DNA from: an uncultured Eubacterium sp.
Lineage (GTDB): Bacteria > Bacillota > Clostridia > Lachnospirales > Lachnospiraceae
Direction of reading: 5' to 3'
Assembly: GCA_945946665.1 (NCBI GenBank)
Contig: CAMEWO010000001.1
Location: 1 to 64,000, forward strand
DNA length: 64,000 nucleotides
This document shows, one piece after another, positions 8,116 through 17,379 of this stretch (positions are counted from its first letter, which is position 1; every line of letters starts with the position of its first letter). A program made the translations under genes and the position numbers. The notes under the pieces were generated by a model. That model saw only the letters and a program-made list of their open reading frames with translations, did not search any database and had not been told where the DNA came from.

Positions 8116-8373
8116 TTAAAAGTTAATGTTAAGTACTACCGCAATGACAAAGAAAAGAACAACTAAAACCTTAGTTATTGTAACAAGCTTTCCTTCCATT
8201 GAACGACCCTTGTTCTTACCCCAGTAAGTATCAGCAGCACCGCTGATAGCACCTGAAAGACCTTTCTGTTTACTTTCCTGCATAAGAACAACAACAGTAA
8301 TAACAATAGAAATTAATATAAATATACCCATAAGGATAATTCTTATTGTATCTGCAACAGACATTCCAAACAT
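8116..8373 (-). CDS. secG: Preprotein translocase subunit SecG
   Basis: This is the small membrane subunit of the SecYEG channel. The 85-residue product has two hydrophobic helices (about 7-30 and 62-83) joined by the conserved Gly/Ser-rich loop QESKQKGLSGAISGAADTYWGKNKG. The start is ATG 8373, with GGAG 6 nt upstream; the nearer-looking ATG 8385 overlaps that SD. Its place between gpmI and rnr is conserved in Firmicutes. Confidence 0.93.
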   Translation of the reverse strand: MFGMSVADTIRIILMGIFILISIVITVVVLMQESKQKGLSGAISGAADTYWGKNKGRSMEGKLVTITKVLVVLFFVIAVVLNINF

Positions 8374-8463
8374 ATATAACTCCATTCCGCTTTATTTAAG
8401 CAATTAAAATAACACAGTGGGATAAGTATACTATAAATCACCAAAAATATCAAGAATAATTTA

Positions 8464-10005
8464 CTATTTCTTGATAAGAAGAGACTGTCCAGTCATCTCA
8501 GCAGGTTTCTCCATTCCCATGATATCAATAAGAGTAGGAACGATATCACAAAGCTTTCCATTCTCCTTAAGTGTATATTCATTATCATAGTTAACAAGAA
8601 TAAATGGTACAGGATTAGTTGTATGAGCTGTATATGGTTCACCTGTATTCTCATCCACAAGTACCTCAGCATTACCATGGTCAGCACAGATGAACATAAC
8701 GCCATCCTTCTCCTTGACAGCTTCCACTGCTCTGCCAACACATGCATCAACAGTTTCAATAGCTTTTACAACTGCATCAACAACTCCTGTATGTCCAACC
8801 ATATCAGGGTTTGCAAAATTAATGATAATAACATCATATTTGTCAGAACGAATTGCATCACAAAGCTTGTCACATACCTCTAATGCACTCATTTCAGGCT
8901 GGAGGTCATAAGTGGCAACTTTAGGTGATTTAACAAGAATTCTGTCCTCACCCTTATTAGGCTCCTCTATTCCTCCATTAAAGAAGAATGTAACATGGGC
9001 ATACTTCTCTGTCTCTGCAATTCTAGCCTGTGTCATATTATTAGCAGCAAGGAACTCTCCAAATGTATTGGTAATCTTTTCCTTCTTAAATGCAACATAC
9101 TTATTAGGAATTGTTACATCATAATCTGTAAAGCATACATAGTAGACATCCTTGCGTGAACCTCTGTCAAAGCCTGTAAACTCATCATCACAGAAGCATC
9201 TTGTAATCTCTCTTGCTCTGTCTGGTCTGAAATTAAAGCAGATTACGGAATCCTTATCCTTAATTACTCCAACAGGTTTTCCATCCTTTGTAATTACAGT
9301 TGGCTCAACAAACTCATCTGTTTTTCCAGCTTCATATGATACCTTTATAGCACATTTACCACAGGCAGCCTGGTTTCCTTCACCAAGTGTTAATGCCCTG
9401 TAAGCCTTCTCTACTCTGTCCCATCTGTTATCTCTGTCCATTGCATAGTAACGTCCTGTAATAGATGCAATCTCACCTACACCCAGCTCTTCCATCTTTT
9501 CATAGAGCTTTGCAATAAAATCCTTTCCAGAATCAGGAGCGGTATCACGTCCATCCATAAAGCAGTGAACATAAACATTCTTGATTCCATTTCTCTTAGC
9601 CAGCTCTAAAAGAGCAAAAACATGTGTAATGTGGCTGTGTACACCACCATCAGACAAAAGACCATACAGATGAAGATCAGAATTGTTCTTTTTACAATTC
9701 TCAATTGCTCCTAAAAGCTCTTTATTCTCAAAGAAATCACCATCTTCTATTGATTTAGTAATTCTTGTAAGCTCCTGATAAACAATTCTTCCGGCACCCA
9801 TATTAAGATGTCCGACCTCTGAATTACCCATCTGACCATCAGGAAGTCCAACAGCCAGGCCACTGGCATATCCCTTAACATAAGGATACTCAGCCATAAG
9901 CTTGTCCATAACAGGAGTCTTGGCTAAAGCTACACCATTGCCTTTAGTACTGCTATTCAAACCATAACCATCAAGAATCATTAAAACAACTGGTTTCTTT
10001 CTCAT
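8464..10005 (-). CDS. gpmI: 2,3-bisphosphoglycerate-independent phosphoglycerate mutase
   Basis: This manganese-dependent enzyme interconverts 3- and 2-phosphoglycerate in glycolysis. At 513 residues it is full length. The phosphatase-domain metal site begins in MILDGYG (Asp12), and the nucleophilic serine is Ser62 in GQMGNSEVGHLNMGAGR. The distal metal motif is ADHGNAE. AGGAG lies 7 nt before ATG 10005. It stands between tpiA and secG; the enolase gene often found in this position is absent. Confidence 0.97.
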   Translation of the reverse strand: MRKKPVVLMILDGYGLNSSTKGNGVALAKTPVMDKLMAEYPYVKGYASGLAVGLPDGQMGNSEVGHLNMGAGRIVYQELTRITKSIEDGDFFENKELLGAIENCKKNNSDLHLYGLLSDGGVHSHITHVFALLELAKRNGIKNVYVHCFMDGRDTAPDSGKDFIAKLYEKMEELGVGEIASITGRYYAMDRDNRWDRVEKAYRALTLGEGNQAACGKCAIKVSYEAGKTDEFVEPTVITKDGKPVGVIKDKDSVICFNFRPDRAREITRCFCDDEFTGFDRGSRKDVYYVCFTDYDVTIPNKYVAFKKEKITNTFGEFLAANNMTQARIAETEKYAHVTFFFNGGIEEPNKGEDRILVKSPKVATYDLQPEMSALEVCDKLCDAIRSDKYDVIIINFANPDMVGHTGVVDAVVKAIETVDACVGRAVEAVKEKDGVMFICADHGNAEVLVDENTGEPYTAHTTNPVPFILVNYDNEYTLKENGKLCDIVPTLIDIMGMEKPAEMTGQSLLIKK

Positions 10006-10095
10006 CGTAATTCTCCTTAACTCTCATAATATTATTAATTGTTTCCATAAAACGAAGAAATGATAACACATTCACGCTCTGTTGTAAAGCAGGTG

Positions 10096-10851
10096 TTACT
10101 CTTCCTTAAGATAGTTTACAATCTGGGCAAATTCCGGTTTTAAACTTGCTCCTCCTACCAGTCCTCCATCAATATCAGGCTGTGCAAATAAAGCAGGAGC
10201 ATTGGTTGCTGAAACACTTCCACCATAAAGAATTCTTATCTGGTCTGCAACAAGAGAACCATATATATCCCTTATAAATCCCCTGATAGCACAGCAGACT
10301 TCCTGTGCCTGTTCTGTTGTAGCTACTTTTCCTGTTCCAATTGCCCATATTGGCTCATAGGCAATAACACACTTATTTGCCTTTTCTGGTGGAATATGCT
10401 TAAATGCATTATTAATCTGCTTTCTGATAAAATCCAGAGTAACTCCGTCTTCTCTCTGTCCAAGCGTCTCTCCACAACAAAGAATTGGAATAAGGTCGTG
10501 CTCAAGCACTTTCTTAAGCTTCTTATTAATTACATCATCATCCTCATTAAAATACTGTCTTCTTTCAGAATGACCTATAATAACATACTTTGCACCTGCA
10601 TCCACAAGCATCTCTGGAGAAAGCTCACCAGTGTATGCCCCTTTCTCCTCATAGAAAACATTCTCAGCACCAACCTCAATGTTAGTATCTTTCACTTCAT
10701 TGACAACAGGAATAATATCGATGGCCGGAACACAAAAAAGCACATCTACATTCTTATTATCAACATGAGGTTTAAGCTCATTAATCAGCTTTACAGCCTG
10801 GCTTGGAGTCATGTTCATTTTCCAGTTTCCCGCAATTAATTTTCTACGCAT
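10096..10851 (-). CDS. tpiA: Triosephosphate isomerase
   Basis: TpiA interconverts dihydroxyacetone phosphate and glyceraldehyde 3-phosphate. Catalytic residues are visible: Lys in AGNWKMN (about residue 11), His in [11 protein letters not shown] (about 94) and Glu in [11 protein letters not shown] (about 166). The phosphate loop appears in YGGSVS. Two adjacent ATGs exist; the second (10851) is better spaced from GAGGTG. A terminator upstream and a probable extended -10 promoter suggest it can be expressed separately from pgk. Confidence 0.97.
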   Translation of the reverse strand: MRRKLIAGNWKMNMTPSQAVKLINELKPHVDNKNVDVLFCVPAIDIIPVVNEVKDTNIEVGAENVFYEEKGAYTGELSPEMLVDAGAKYVIIGHSERRQYFNEDDDVINKKLKKVLEHDLIPILCCGETLGQREDGVTLDFIRKQINNAFKHIPPEKANKCVIAYEPIWAIGTGKVATTEQAQEVCCAIRGFIRDIYGSLVADQIRILYGGSVSATNAPALFAQPDIDGGLVGGASLKPEFAQIVNYLKEE

Positions 10852-10900
10852 CATCTACACCTCGATTTTCATAATATTTGTCACGCCATTGGTTGTTAAT

Positions 10901-10909
10901 ATTATAACA
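10901..10909 (-). promoter_or_regulatory. Candidate extended -10 promoter for tpiA
   Basis: TGTTATAAT on the minus strand (TATAAT at 10906-10901) lies between the pgk terminator and tpiA, leaving a leader of about 40 nt. No well-spaced -35 is visible; the TGN extension could compensate. Confidence 0.5.
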
Positions 10910-10946
10910 CATTAAAAATCTTATTTCTACAAAAAAATAAGAAACA

Positions 10947-10977
10947 GCATGAATACTTTAATAATATTCATGCTGCT
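10947..10977 (-). terminator. Terminator after pgk
   Basis: The hairpin arms CAGCATGAATA and TATTCATGCTG are followed on the minus strand by TTTCTTATTTTTTT. It separates pgk from tpiA. Confidence 0.8.
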
Positions 10978-11013
10978 CCCTATATATTAATATTATGTCG
11001 GTTAAGGTTAGAA

Positions 11014-12207
11014 TTATTTGTCGTTAGCTGCAACAACACCTGGAAGTTCCTTACCCTCAAGGAACTCAAGTGAAGCACCACCACCTGTTGAAATGTGAGT
11101 CATCTTATCACCAAATCCAAGATTGTTAACAGCAGCTGCTGAATCACCACCACCAATAATTGTTGTTGCTCCATCAAGTTCTGCAAGTTCTTCTGCTACT
11201 GCAATTGTACCCTTTGCGAAGTTATCAAACTCGAAAACGCCCATTGGTCCATTCCATACAACTGTCTTAGCATCTTTAAGAGCTTCCTTATAAAGCTGTC
11301 TTGTTTCTGGTCCAATGTCCATACCCATATCATCATCTTCCTGATGACCAGCTACAACAATTCTTGAAGGTGTATCATTCTTAAATTCCTTTGTAACAAC
11401 TGTATCAATAGGAATAAGCATCTTAACGCCCTTTTCCTTAGCCTTTTCCATCATCTCTTTAGCATAGTCAAGATAATCATCCTCTACTAATGACTTTCCA
11501 ACCTTTCCGCCAAGAGCCTTCTGGAATGTGTATGACATACCACCACCAATAATTAATGTATCAACCTTATCAAGAAGGTTGTTAATAACAGAAATCTTTG
11601 ATGAAACCTTAGAACCACCAAGAATAGCCACAAAAGGTCTTACTGGATTGTTAACAGCATTGCCAAGGAAATCAATCTCTTTCTGCATAAGATAGCCAAC
11701 AACTGCTGTATCTACATACTTTGTAACGCCTACATTAGAGCAATGGGCTCTGTGGGCAGTACCAAATGCATCATTAACAAATACATCACAGATTGATGCA
11801 AGGTCTTTAGAGAACTCCTCACCATTCTTTGTCTCTTCAGCACGGAAACGGGTATTCTCAAGTAAAATAACATCTCCATTATTCATAGCTTCAACTGCTG
11901 CTCTTGCATTAGAACCTACAACAGTGTCATCAGCTGCAAATTTAACTTCTTTTCCAAGGAGCTCAGATAATCTCTTTGCAACAGGCGCAAGTGAGAAAAC
12001 TGGGTCTGGTCCCTTTGGCTTACCAAGATGTGAACAAAGAATAACCTTTCCGCCATCATTGATAAGCTTCTTAATTGTTGGAAGAGCTGCAACCAAACGT
12101 GTCTCATCAGTAATTCTGTCACCATCTAATGGAACATTAAAATCACATCTGCAAAGAACTCTTTTACCATTAACATTAATATCATCTACGGATTTCTTAT
12201 TAAGCAT
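11014..12207 (-). CDS. pgk: Phosphoglycerate kinase
   Basis: Pgk transfers the acyl phosphate of 1,3-bisphosphoglycerate to ADP. The 397 residues match family length. N-domain substrate motifs are [10 protein letters not shown] and [11 protein letters not shown]. The C-domain nucleotide-binding segment is [14 protein letters not shown], with the hinge motif [15 protein letters not shown] lies 7 nt before the ATG. It follows gap across a hairpin that should only partly terminate transcription. Confidence 0.98.
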   Translation of the reverse strand: MLNKKSVDDINVNGKRVLCRCDFNVPLDGDRITDETRLVAALPTIKKLINDGGKVILCSHLGKPKGPDPVFSLAPVAKRLSELLGKEVKFAADDTVVGSNARAAVEAMNNGDVILLENTRFRAEETKNGEEFSKDLASICDVFVNDAFGTAHRAHCSNVGVTKYVDTAVVGYLMQKEIDFLGNAVNNPVRPFVAILGGSKVSSKISVINNLLDKVDTLIIGGGMSYTFQKALGGKVGKSLVEDDYLDYAKEMMEKAKEKGVKMLIPIDTVVTKEFKNDTPSRIVVAGHQEDDDMGMDIGPETRQLYKEALKDAKTVVWNGPMGVFEFDNFAKGTIAVAEELAELDGATTIIGGGDSAAAVNNLGFGDKMTHISTGGGASLEFLEGKELPGVVAANDK

Positions 12208-12228
12208 AACTATTCCTCCATTATCTCT

Positions 12229-12266
12229 AAAAATACCAGAGAATATTTTAAACCATATTCTCTGGT
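12229..12266 (-). terminator. Intercistronic hairpin between gap and pgk
   Basis: The arms ACCAGAGAATAT and ATATTCTCTGGT are followed on the minus strand by five T residues. It ends only about 11 nt before the pgk SD, leaving no room for a separate pgk promoter. It therefore probably acts as a leaky terminator or 3'-stabilising stem that sets gap output above pgk. Confidence 0.65.
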
Positions 12267-12292
12267 AAAATTCTTCCTATATCAAGATCAGA

Positions 12293-13321
12293 TTAGTTTA
12301 ATTCAGCAAAGTACTTAATTGTTCTAACCATCTGGCTTGTGTATGAATTCTCATTATCATACCAAGAAACAACCTCAACCTGAGACTTACCATCTGGTAA
12401 TGGAGAAACCATTGTCTGAGTTGCATCGAAAAGTGAACCAAATCTCATACCAACGATATCGCTTGAAACGATCTGCTCTGTGTTGTAACCAAAGCTCTCA
12501 TTAGAAGCAGCCTTCATTGCAGCATTAACCTCATCAACTGTTACTGTCTTATTAACTACAGCAAAAAGAAGAGTTGTTGAACCTGTAGGGGTTGGAACTC
12601 TCTGGGCAGCACCGATAAGCTTTCCGTTAAGCTCTGGAATAACAAGACCGATTGCCTTAGCAGCACCTGTTGAGTTAGGAACGATATTGCAAGCACCTGC
12701 TCTTGATCTTCTAAGGTCACCCTTTCTCTGAGGACCATCAAGAATCATCTGGTCACCTGTATAAGCATGAATTGTACACATAATACCTGACTCAATTGGA
12801 GCAAGGTCATTAAGAGCCTTAGCCATAGGAGCTAAGCAGTTTGTTGTACAAGATGCAGCAGAAATAATCTTATCTTCAGGTGTAAGTGTCTGATGATTTA
12901 CATTGTAAACAATTGTCTTAAGATCGTTACCAGCTGGAGCTGAAATAACAACCTTCTTAGCACCTGCATTGATATGAGCCTGAGCCTTATCCTTTGATGT
13001 GTAGAAACCTGAACACTCAAGAACTACATCAACACCAATCTCACCCCATGGGCAGTTATTAGCATCTGGCTCTTTATAAATCTTAATTGTCTTACCCTTA
13101 ACAGTAATTGTACCGGCCTCATCATCAGCTGTAACTGAATCCTCATCACCTAACTCGATGTATCTTCCCTGTGATGAATCATACTTTAAAAGATGAGCTA
13201 ACATCTTAGGGCTTGTTAAATCGTTGATAGCAACTACCTCGTAACCCTCAGCACCAAACATCTGTCTGAATGCAAGTCTACCGATACGGCCAAAACCATT
13301 AATTGCAACTTTTACTGACAT
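12293..13321 (-). CDS. gap: Glyceraldehyde-3-phosphate dehydrogenase, NAD-dependent type
   Basis: The enzyme oxidises and phosphorylates glyceraldehyde 3-phosphate. The Rossmann motif is [14 protein letters not shown], and Asp34 in AINDL indicates NAD rather than NADP preference. The catalytic cysteine is Cys158 in [12 protein letters not shown]. Length is 342 residues. A consensus AGGAGG and a strong promoter precede it. Codon use is highly biased toward a small set, as expected of a very abundant protein. Confidence 0.98.
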   Translation of the reverse strand: MSVKVAINGFGRIGRLAFRQMFGAEGYEVVAINDLTSPKMLAHLLKYDSSQGRYIELGDEDSVTADDEAGTITVKGKTIKIYKEPDANNCPWGEIGVDVVLECSGFYTSKDKAQAHINAGAKKVVISAPAGNDLKTIVYNVNHQTLTPEDKIISAASCTTNCLAPMAKALNDLAPIESGIMCTIHAYTGDQMILDGPQRKGDLRRSRAGACNIVPNSTGAAKAIGLVIPELNGKLIGAAQRVPTPTGSTTLLFAVVNKTVTVDEVNAAMKAASNESFGYNTEQIVSSDIVGMRFGSLFDATQTMVSPLPDGKSQVEVVSWYDNENSYTSQMVRTIKYFAELN

Positions 13322-13376
13322 AAATAATTCCTCCTAAATAAATATGAGATTGTTAATAAATAATCAACTAGGTTGT

Positions 13377-13405
13377 ATTGTACATAAAATATTCTAAAAT
13401 ATCAA
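13377..13405 (-). promoter_or_regulatory. gap promoter
   Basis: On the minus strand, TTGATA (13405-13400) and TACAAT (13382-13377) have a 17-bp spacer, giving a leader of about 50 nt. It is the likely main promoter for gap-pgk. Confidence 0.7.
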
Positions 13406-13466
13406 GAGTGATTTCCTTTTTTTGTTAAAATGTAAAAAATAAGTGTATCCATAAAGGAAACTTTAG

Positions 13467-15152
13467 CTAATTTGACGAAATTTCTTCAGAAACACATTCA
13501 GCAATATTCTTCGAATGATCTGATACTCTCTCAAGGTTAGTAAGAATATCCAGGAATGTAACACTGTTTGGAGCAGCACAGAGTCCTGCTGAAAGTCTTT
13601 CAATATGCTTATTTCTCAAGCTTTCTTCAAGATCATCAACCTCATCCTCAATCCTGTAAACATCTTTTACTGCTTTGATGTCCAGAGTTTCCCTGGCTGC
13701 AATAGTTCTGTCCAGACACAGCAGTACTTTACTGAAAAGTTCTCTTAATTCATCATTACCCTTTTCAGAGAACATCATGTTATTTTCAATCTTATACCTT
13801 GTAAGGTCTGCAAAATTCTCTGCATGATCAGATATTCTCTCCAGGTCAATAACCGTATGGAAAAGATTGTTAACTACATAATGCTGCTTGTCCGTCATAG
13901 ACAGATTATTAATCTTTATCAGATAAGATGTAAGATACTTTGTATAGTAATCAACCCTCTGTTCTGTTTCGTATATTATATTGACCAGTTCAGGACTATT
14001 CTCAACAACGGCTCTTGATGCATATTCAATATTATCATAAGCAAGCCTTGCCATGGCAATAACCTGACTCTTGGCACTTTCAAGAGCCACTGCAGGCTGA
14101 CTCATAAGTCTGTTATCAAAATGACGGCTGATTTCAAGTTCTGCCTCATCAATAGCTTCTTCTGAACCTTCAGCAGTCTCATTCTTCTCAGGAATAATAA
14201 TTCCAGAAATCTTAACGAGAAGCTGTGCAAATGGAAACATTACAGTTGTACACGTAATATTAAACAGTGTGTGGAAAATAGAAATCTCTACTGGTGTTAT
14301 ATTATGTACAGCAATGTCCGGACGTATACAAAATAATACAAATGCAATTACGCCAAACAAAAGAGAGCCTACAACATTAAACATAAGATGGATACAGGCA
14401 GCCCGCTTTCCGGTTCTTGAAGTACCAACACTGGAAATCAGAGCTGTAACGCAGGAACCAATATTCTGTCCCAGAGTAATGTATATGGCTGCATTAGTTG
14501 TAACAACACCATTAAGAGCCAGAGTCTGTAAAATACCAACTGAAGCCGATGAACTTTGAAGAATTGCTGTAACAATTATACCAATCAGAATACCAAGTAA
14601 AGGATTACTTCCAACTACCTGGAATGCCTTTGAGAATATAGGAGCATCGGTGTATGCAGATACCGAAGAGCTCATTAATTCAAGACCTTCAAACAGTAAA
14701 CCAACACCGACAACAATCTCTCCGATTATCTTAGATTTATCCTTCTTCGCAATAATACTGACAAATGCGCCAATACCAATCAAAAGTGGTGCATAAAATG
14801 AGGGATTGAAGGCTTTTACAGCCTCCCCCAACTGTCCCAGTGATACAATCCATGCTGTAATTGTTGTACCAATATTGGCACCCATTATTACTCCTACAGC
14901 CTGTACAAGATTCATGATTCCTGCATTAACAAAACCGACAACCATGACAGTTGTAGCACCACTACTCTGAATTACCGCTGTAATCAAAGCGCCCACACAT
15001 ACTGCAAGAAATCTGTTTCTTGTAAGATAACCTAAAAGAGACTTCATCTTTCCGCCTGCAGTCTTTTGCATACCATCAGCCATTCTGTTCATTCCATAAA
15101 GGAACATACCAATACCGCCTGCGAAAGTAAATAACGTACTTAAATATCCCAT
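13467..15152 (-). CDS. Na/Pi-cotransporter family protein with C-terminal PhoU-like domain
   Basis: This membrane protein belongs to the Na/Pi cotransporter II family (NptA/YjbB type). Two inverted repeats each carry the signature QSS motif: QSSGATT at residue 62 and QSSSAS at 199, with GANIGTTITAW and GQNIGSCVTAL following. After about eight helices, residues from about 350 onward form a helical PhoU-like domain (DNRLMSQPAVALESAKSQVI, RISDHAENFADL, RVSDHSKNIAEC). Length is 561 residues. Substrate could be phosphate or another anion. It is a single gene, with no pho regulator nearby. Confidence 0.9.
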   Translation of the reverse strand: MGYLSTLFTFAGGIGMFLYGMNRMADGMQKTAGGKMKSLLGYLTRNRFLAVCVGALITAVIQSSGATTVMVVGFVNAGIMNLVQAVGVIMGANIGTTITAWIVSLGQLGEAVKAFNPSFYAPLLIGIGAFVSIIAKKDKSKIIGEIVVGVGLLFEGLELMSSSVSAYTDAPIFSKAFQVVGSNPLLGILIGIIVTAILQSSSASVGILQTLALNGVVTTNAAIYITLGQNIGSCVTALISSVGTSRTGKRAACIHLMFNVVGSLLFGVIAFVLFCIRPDIAVHNITPVEISIFHTLFNITCTTVMFPFAQLLVKISGIIIPEKNETAEGSEEAIDEAELEISRHFDNRLMSQPAVALESAKSQVIAMARLAYDNIEYASRAVVENSPELVNIIYETEQRVDYYTKYLTSYLIKINNLSMTDKQHYVVNNLFHTVIDLERISDHAENFADLTRYKIENNMMFSEKGNDELRELFSKVLLCLDRTIAARETLDIKAVKDVYRIEDEVDDLEESLRNKHIERLSAGLCAAPNSVTFLDILTNLERVSDHSKNIAECVSEEISSN

Positions 15153-15363
15153 ACCGGACCTCAGTTCTTTCTAAAAAAATTCTTTTTATTCTCCGATTAA
15201 TGTAAAGATTTAGTAAAAATTTTACATTCATATTACATAATAGCAATTAGTAATATTATTTTCAAGGAGAAAAAGATTTGTTAAATTAATATCTTTCTAC
15301 TTTATTTTACATATATTTCTGTGCTAAAATCTGATAATAGATATTTTCGAAGGGAGATTAACT

Positions 15364-16176
15364 ATGAACAGACCTGCTGATTTTCATATCCACACCTTTT
15401 TTTCTGAGGATTCAGATGAATCTCCTGATAATATTATTGCGAAAGCCATGTCTTTGAATCTAAAATGTGTCTGCTTTACGGACCACAATGATTATGACTG
15501 GCCAGTTGTAGATGGGAAAAAAGAATTTTCATTGGACTACCCTTCATACACAAAATATATGGAGAAACTAAAATTAAAATATAAAGACATTTTCCCTGTA
15601 TACATTGGCGTTGAACAGGGACTATCACAGACAAGCGCAGATATGATAAATAATTATGACCAGGATAATCTTCTTGATTTTATAATAGGTTCATCCCACC
15701 TTGTATATGGTGCTGACCCTTATGAAAAAGATTTCTGGATAGGAAAGGATATTGACAAGTCCATAAGAGATTATTATGAAAGCATAATAGAGAATCTGAA
15801 GGTTTGTAATAACTTTGATGTATATGGTCATCTGGATTACATTACCAGATATATCCCTGACAAAACATACAAGTATGACCCCAACAAATATATGGAAATA
15901 ATTGAGGTCATACTAAAAAAGCTTATTGAAAACGGCAAAGGAATTGAGCTTAACACTGCCGGATTAAAGTGCCAGCTTAATGCAGCAAATCCAGATATCC
16001 CTGTTCTGAAGCTGTACAGGCAGCTTGGCGGCGAGATAATTACTGTAGGGTCCGATGCACATAAAGCTGATGATGTTGGAAAATTCCATGACAAAGCTTA
16101 TACTCTCCTTAAAGAAGCCGGATTTAACTATTATACTATTTTCAAAGGAAGACATCCGGAATTTATCCCTTTATGA
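15364..16176 (+). CDS. PHP-family phosphatase, probably histidinol-phosphatase
   Basis: The 270-residue protein has the metal motifs of the PHP family in order: DFHIHTFFSED (8-18), CFTDHNDYDW, GVEQG, GSSHLVYG, VYGHLDYITRY and GSDAHKADDVG. This is the organisation of HisJ/HisK histidinol-phosphate phosphatases, which supply the penultimate step of histidine synthesis. No his genes are adjacent, so substrate is inferred from family only. GGGAG lies before ATG 15364. Its last 14 nt overlap the convergent cysteine desulfurase gene. Confidence 0.85.
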   Translation: MNRPADFHIHTFFSEDSDESPDNIIAKAMSLNLKCVCFTDHNDYDWPVVDGKKEFSLDYPSYTKYMEKLKLKYKDIFPVYIGVEQGLSQTSADMINNYDQDNLLDFIIGSSHLVYGADPYEKDFWIGKDIDKSIRDYYESIIENLKVCNNFDVYGHLDYITRYIPDKTYKYDPNKYMEIIEVILKKLIENGKGIELNTAGLKCQLNAANPDIPVLKLYRQLGGEIITVGSDAHKADDVGKFHDKAYTLLKEAGFNYYTIFKGRHPEFIPL

Positions 16177-17287
16177 TTTTATACAACGTTTCTATTACAT
16201 AGTCTACATCCTGTGCTGTAGTATCCTCACATAATGTGAATCTTACGCAGCTTCTTGCCTGCTGGTCTGTCAATCCAATTGCCTTAAGAACATGGGACGG
16301 TTTTGATGAAGCAGATGAGCAGGCTGAGCCTGCAGAAGCACATACTCCGAATCTGTCAAGTGCTGACACAAGAGAATAACCATTAATTCCTGGAAAGTAT
16401 ATATTAATATTATTTGGCAGCCTGATATCTAATGTACCATTAAGCACTGTTCCCTTAAATGTTCTTAAAATCCTGTCAATCATATAATTTCTTAACTGTG
16501 TCTCTTTCATTCTTCTTTCATTAATTGTTTCCATGCATATCTGGGCTGCCTTAGCCATTCCAATTATTGATGCAACATTTTCAGTACCGGCACGCATACC
16601 CATCTCCTGTGAGCCACCATGAATAAGTGAAGTCTCAATAGTATCCCTTCTGATATATATAAAGCCTACTCCTTTAGGTCCCCTGAATTTGTGTGCACTT
16701 GCGCTTAACATATCCACACCAAGGTCATTTACATTAAGATATATATGTCCATATGCCTGAACTGCATCTGTATGGAATATAATCCCTCTCTTTCTCAGAT
16801 TATTGCTTCTGGCAATATCCTTTAAAGGCATAATTGTACCAATTTCGTTATTTGCTGCCATAACACTTACAAAAAATGTATCATTTTTAATAAGTCTTCC
16901 AATTTTTTCCGGAGCAACAATACCTCTTCTATCTGCCTCCGCCAGATTTTTATCAAAGCCCTGGCTTTCAATCCATTCTAATGTATTAAGCATGGCTTTA
17001 TGTTCCACATTAGTGGATATAATATGTCCATGTCCCCTGTCAAATGCAGCAGCCTTAACTGCCCAGTTATCCCCTTCTGTTCCACCTGAAGTAAAATATA
17101 TCTCTTCTGGTCTTGCCCCAAGTGTCCCTGCAATTATACTTCTTGCATTCTCTACATCTTTTCTTATCTTTCTTGCGAATTCATAATTTCCTGATGGATT
17201 AGCATACTTTACGTTAAAATAAGGCATCATTGCTTCTAACGCCTTTGGATGGACAGGCGTTGTTGCCGCATTATCCATATAAATCAT
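16163..17287 (-). CDS. Cysteine desulfurase (NifS/IscS-like)
   Basis: This PLP enzyme removes sulfur from cysteine for Fe-S clusters or thiolated nucleotides. From ATG 17287 the product is 374 residues (MIYMDNAATTPVHPKA). The PLP lysine is in SASAHKFRG (about residue 200), and the persulfide cysteine is in CASAGSACSSASSKPSH (about 323). PLP-contact motifs SGGTEGDN and HTDAVQAYG are present. No scaffold gene is adjacent, which is more like a tRNA-thiolation or stand-alone desulfurase than an isc operon. A GTG four codons upstream is too close to the GGAG to be the start. Confidence 0.93.
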   Translation of the reverse strand: MIYMDNAATTPVHPKALEAMMPYFNVKYANPSGNYEFARKIRKDVENARSIIAGTLGARPEEIYFTSGGTEGDNWAVKAAAFDRGHGHIISTNVEHKAMLNTLEWIESQGFDKNLAEADRRGIVAPEKIGRLIKNDTFFVSVMAANNEIGTIMPLKDIARSNNLRKRGIIFHTDAVQAYGHIYLNVNDLGVDMLSASAHKFRGPKGVGFIYIRRDTIETSLIHGGSQEMGMRAGTENVASIIGMAKAAQICMETINERRMKETQLRNYMIDRILRTFKGTVLNGTLDIRLPNNINIYFPGINGYSLVSALDRFGVCASAGSACSSASSKPSHVLKAIGLTDQQARSCVRFTLCEDTTAQDVDYVIETLYKIIKG

Positions 17288-17379
17288 ATTTATAATCACT
17301 CCGTATATTCCTGCTTATTAATAATATATTCAGAAGAGGAATATATTGATATAAAGCGTTGTAATTAAGGACATTATTG

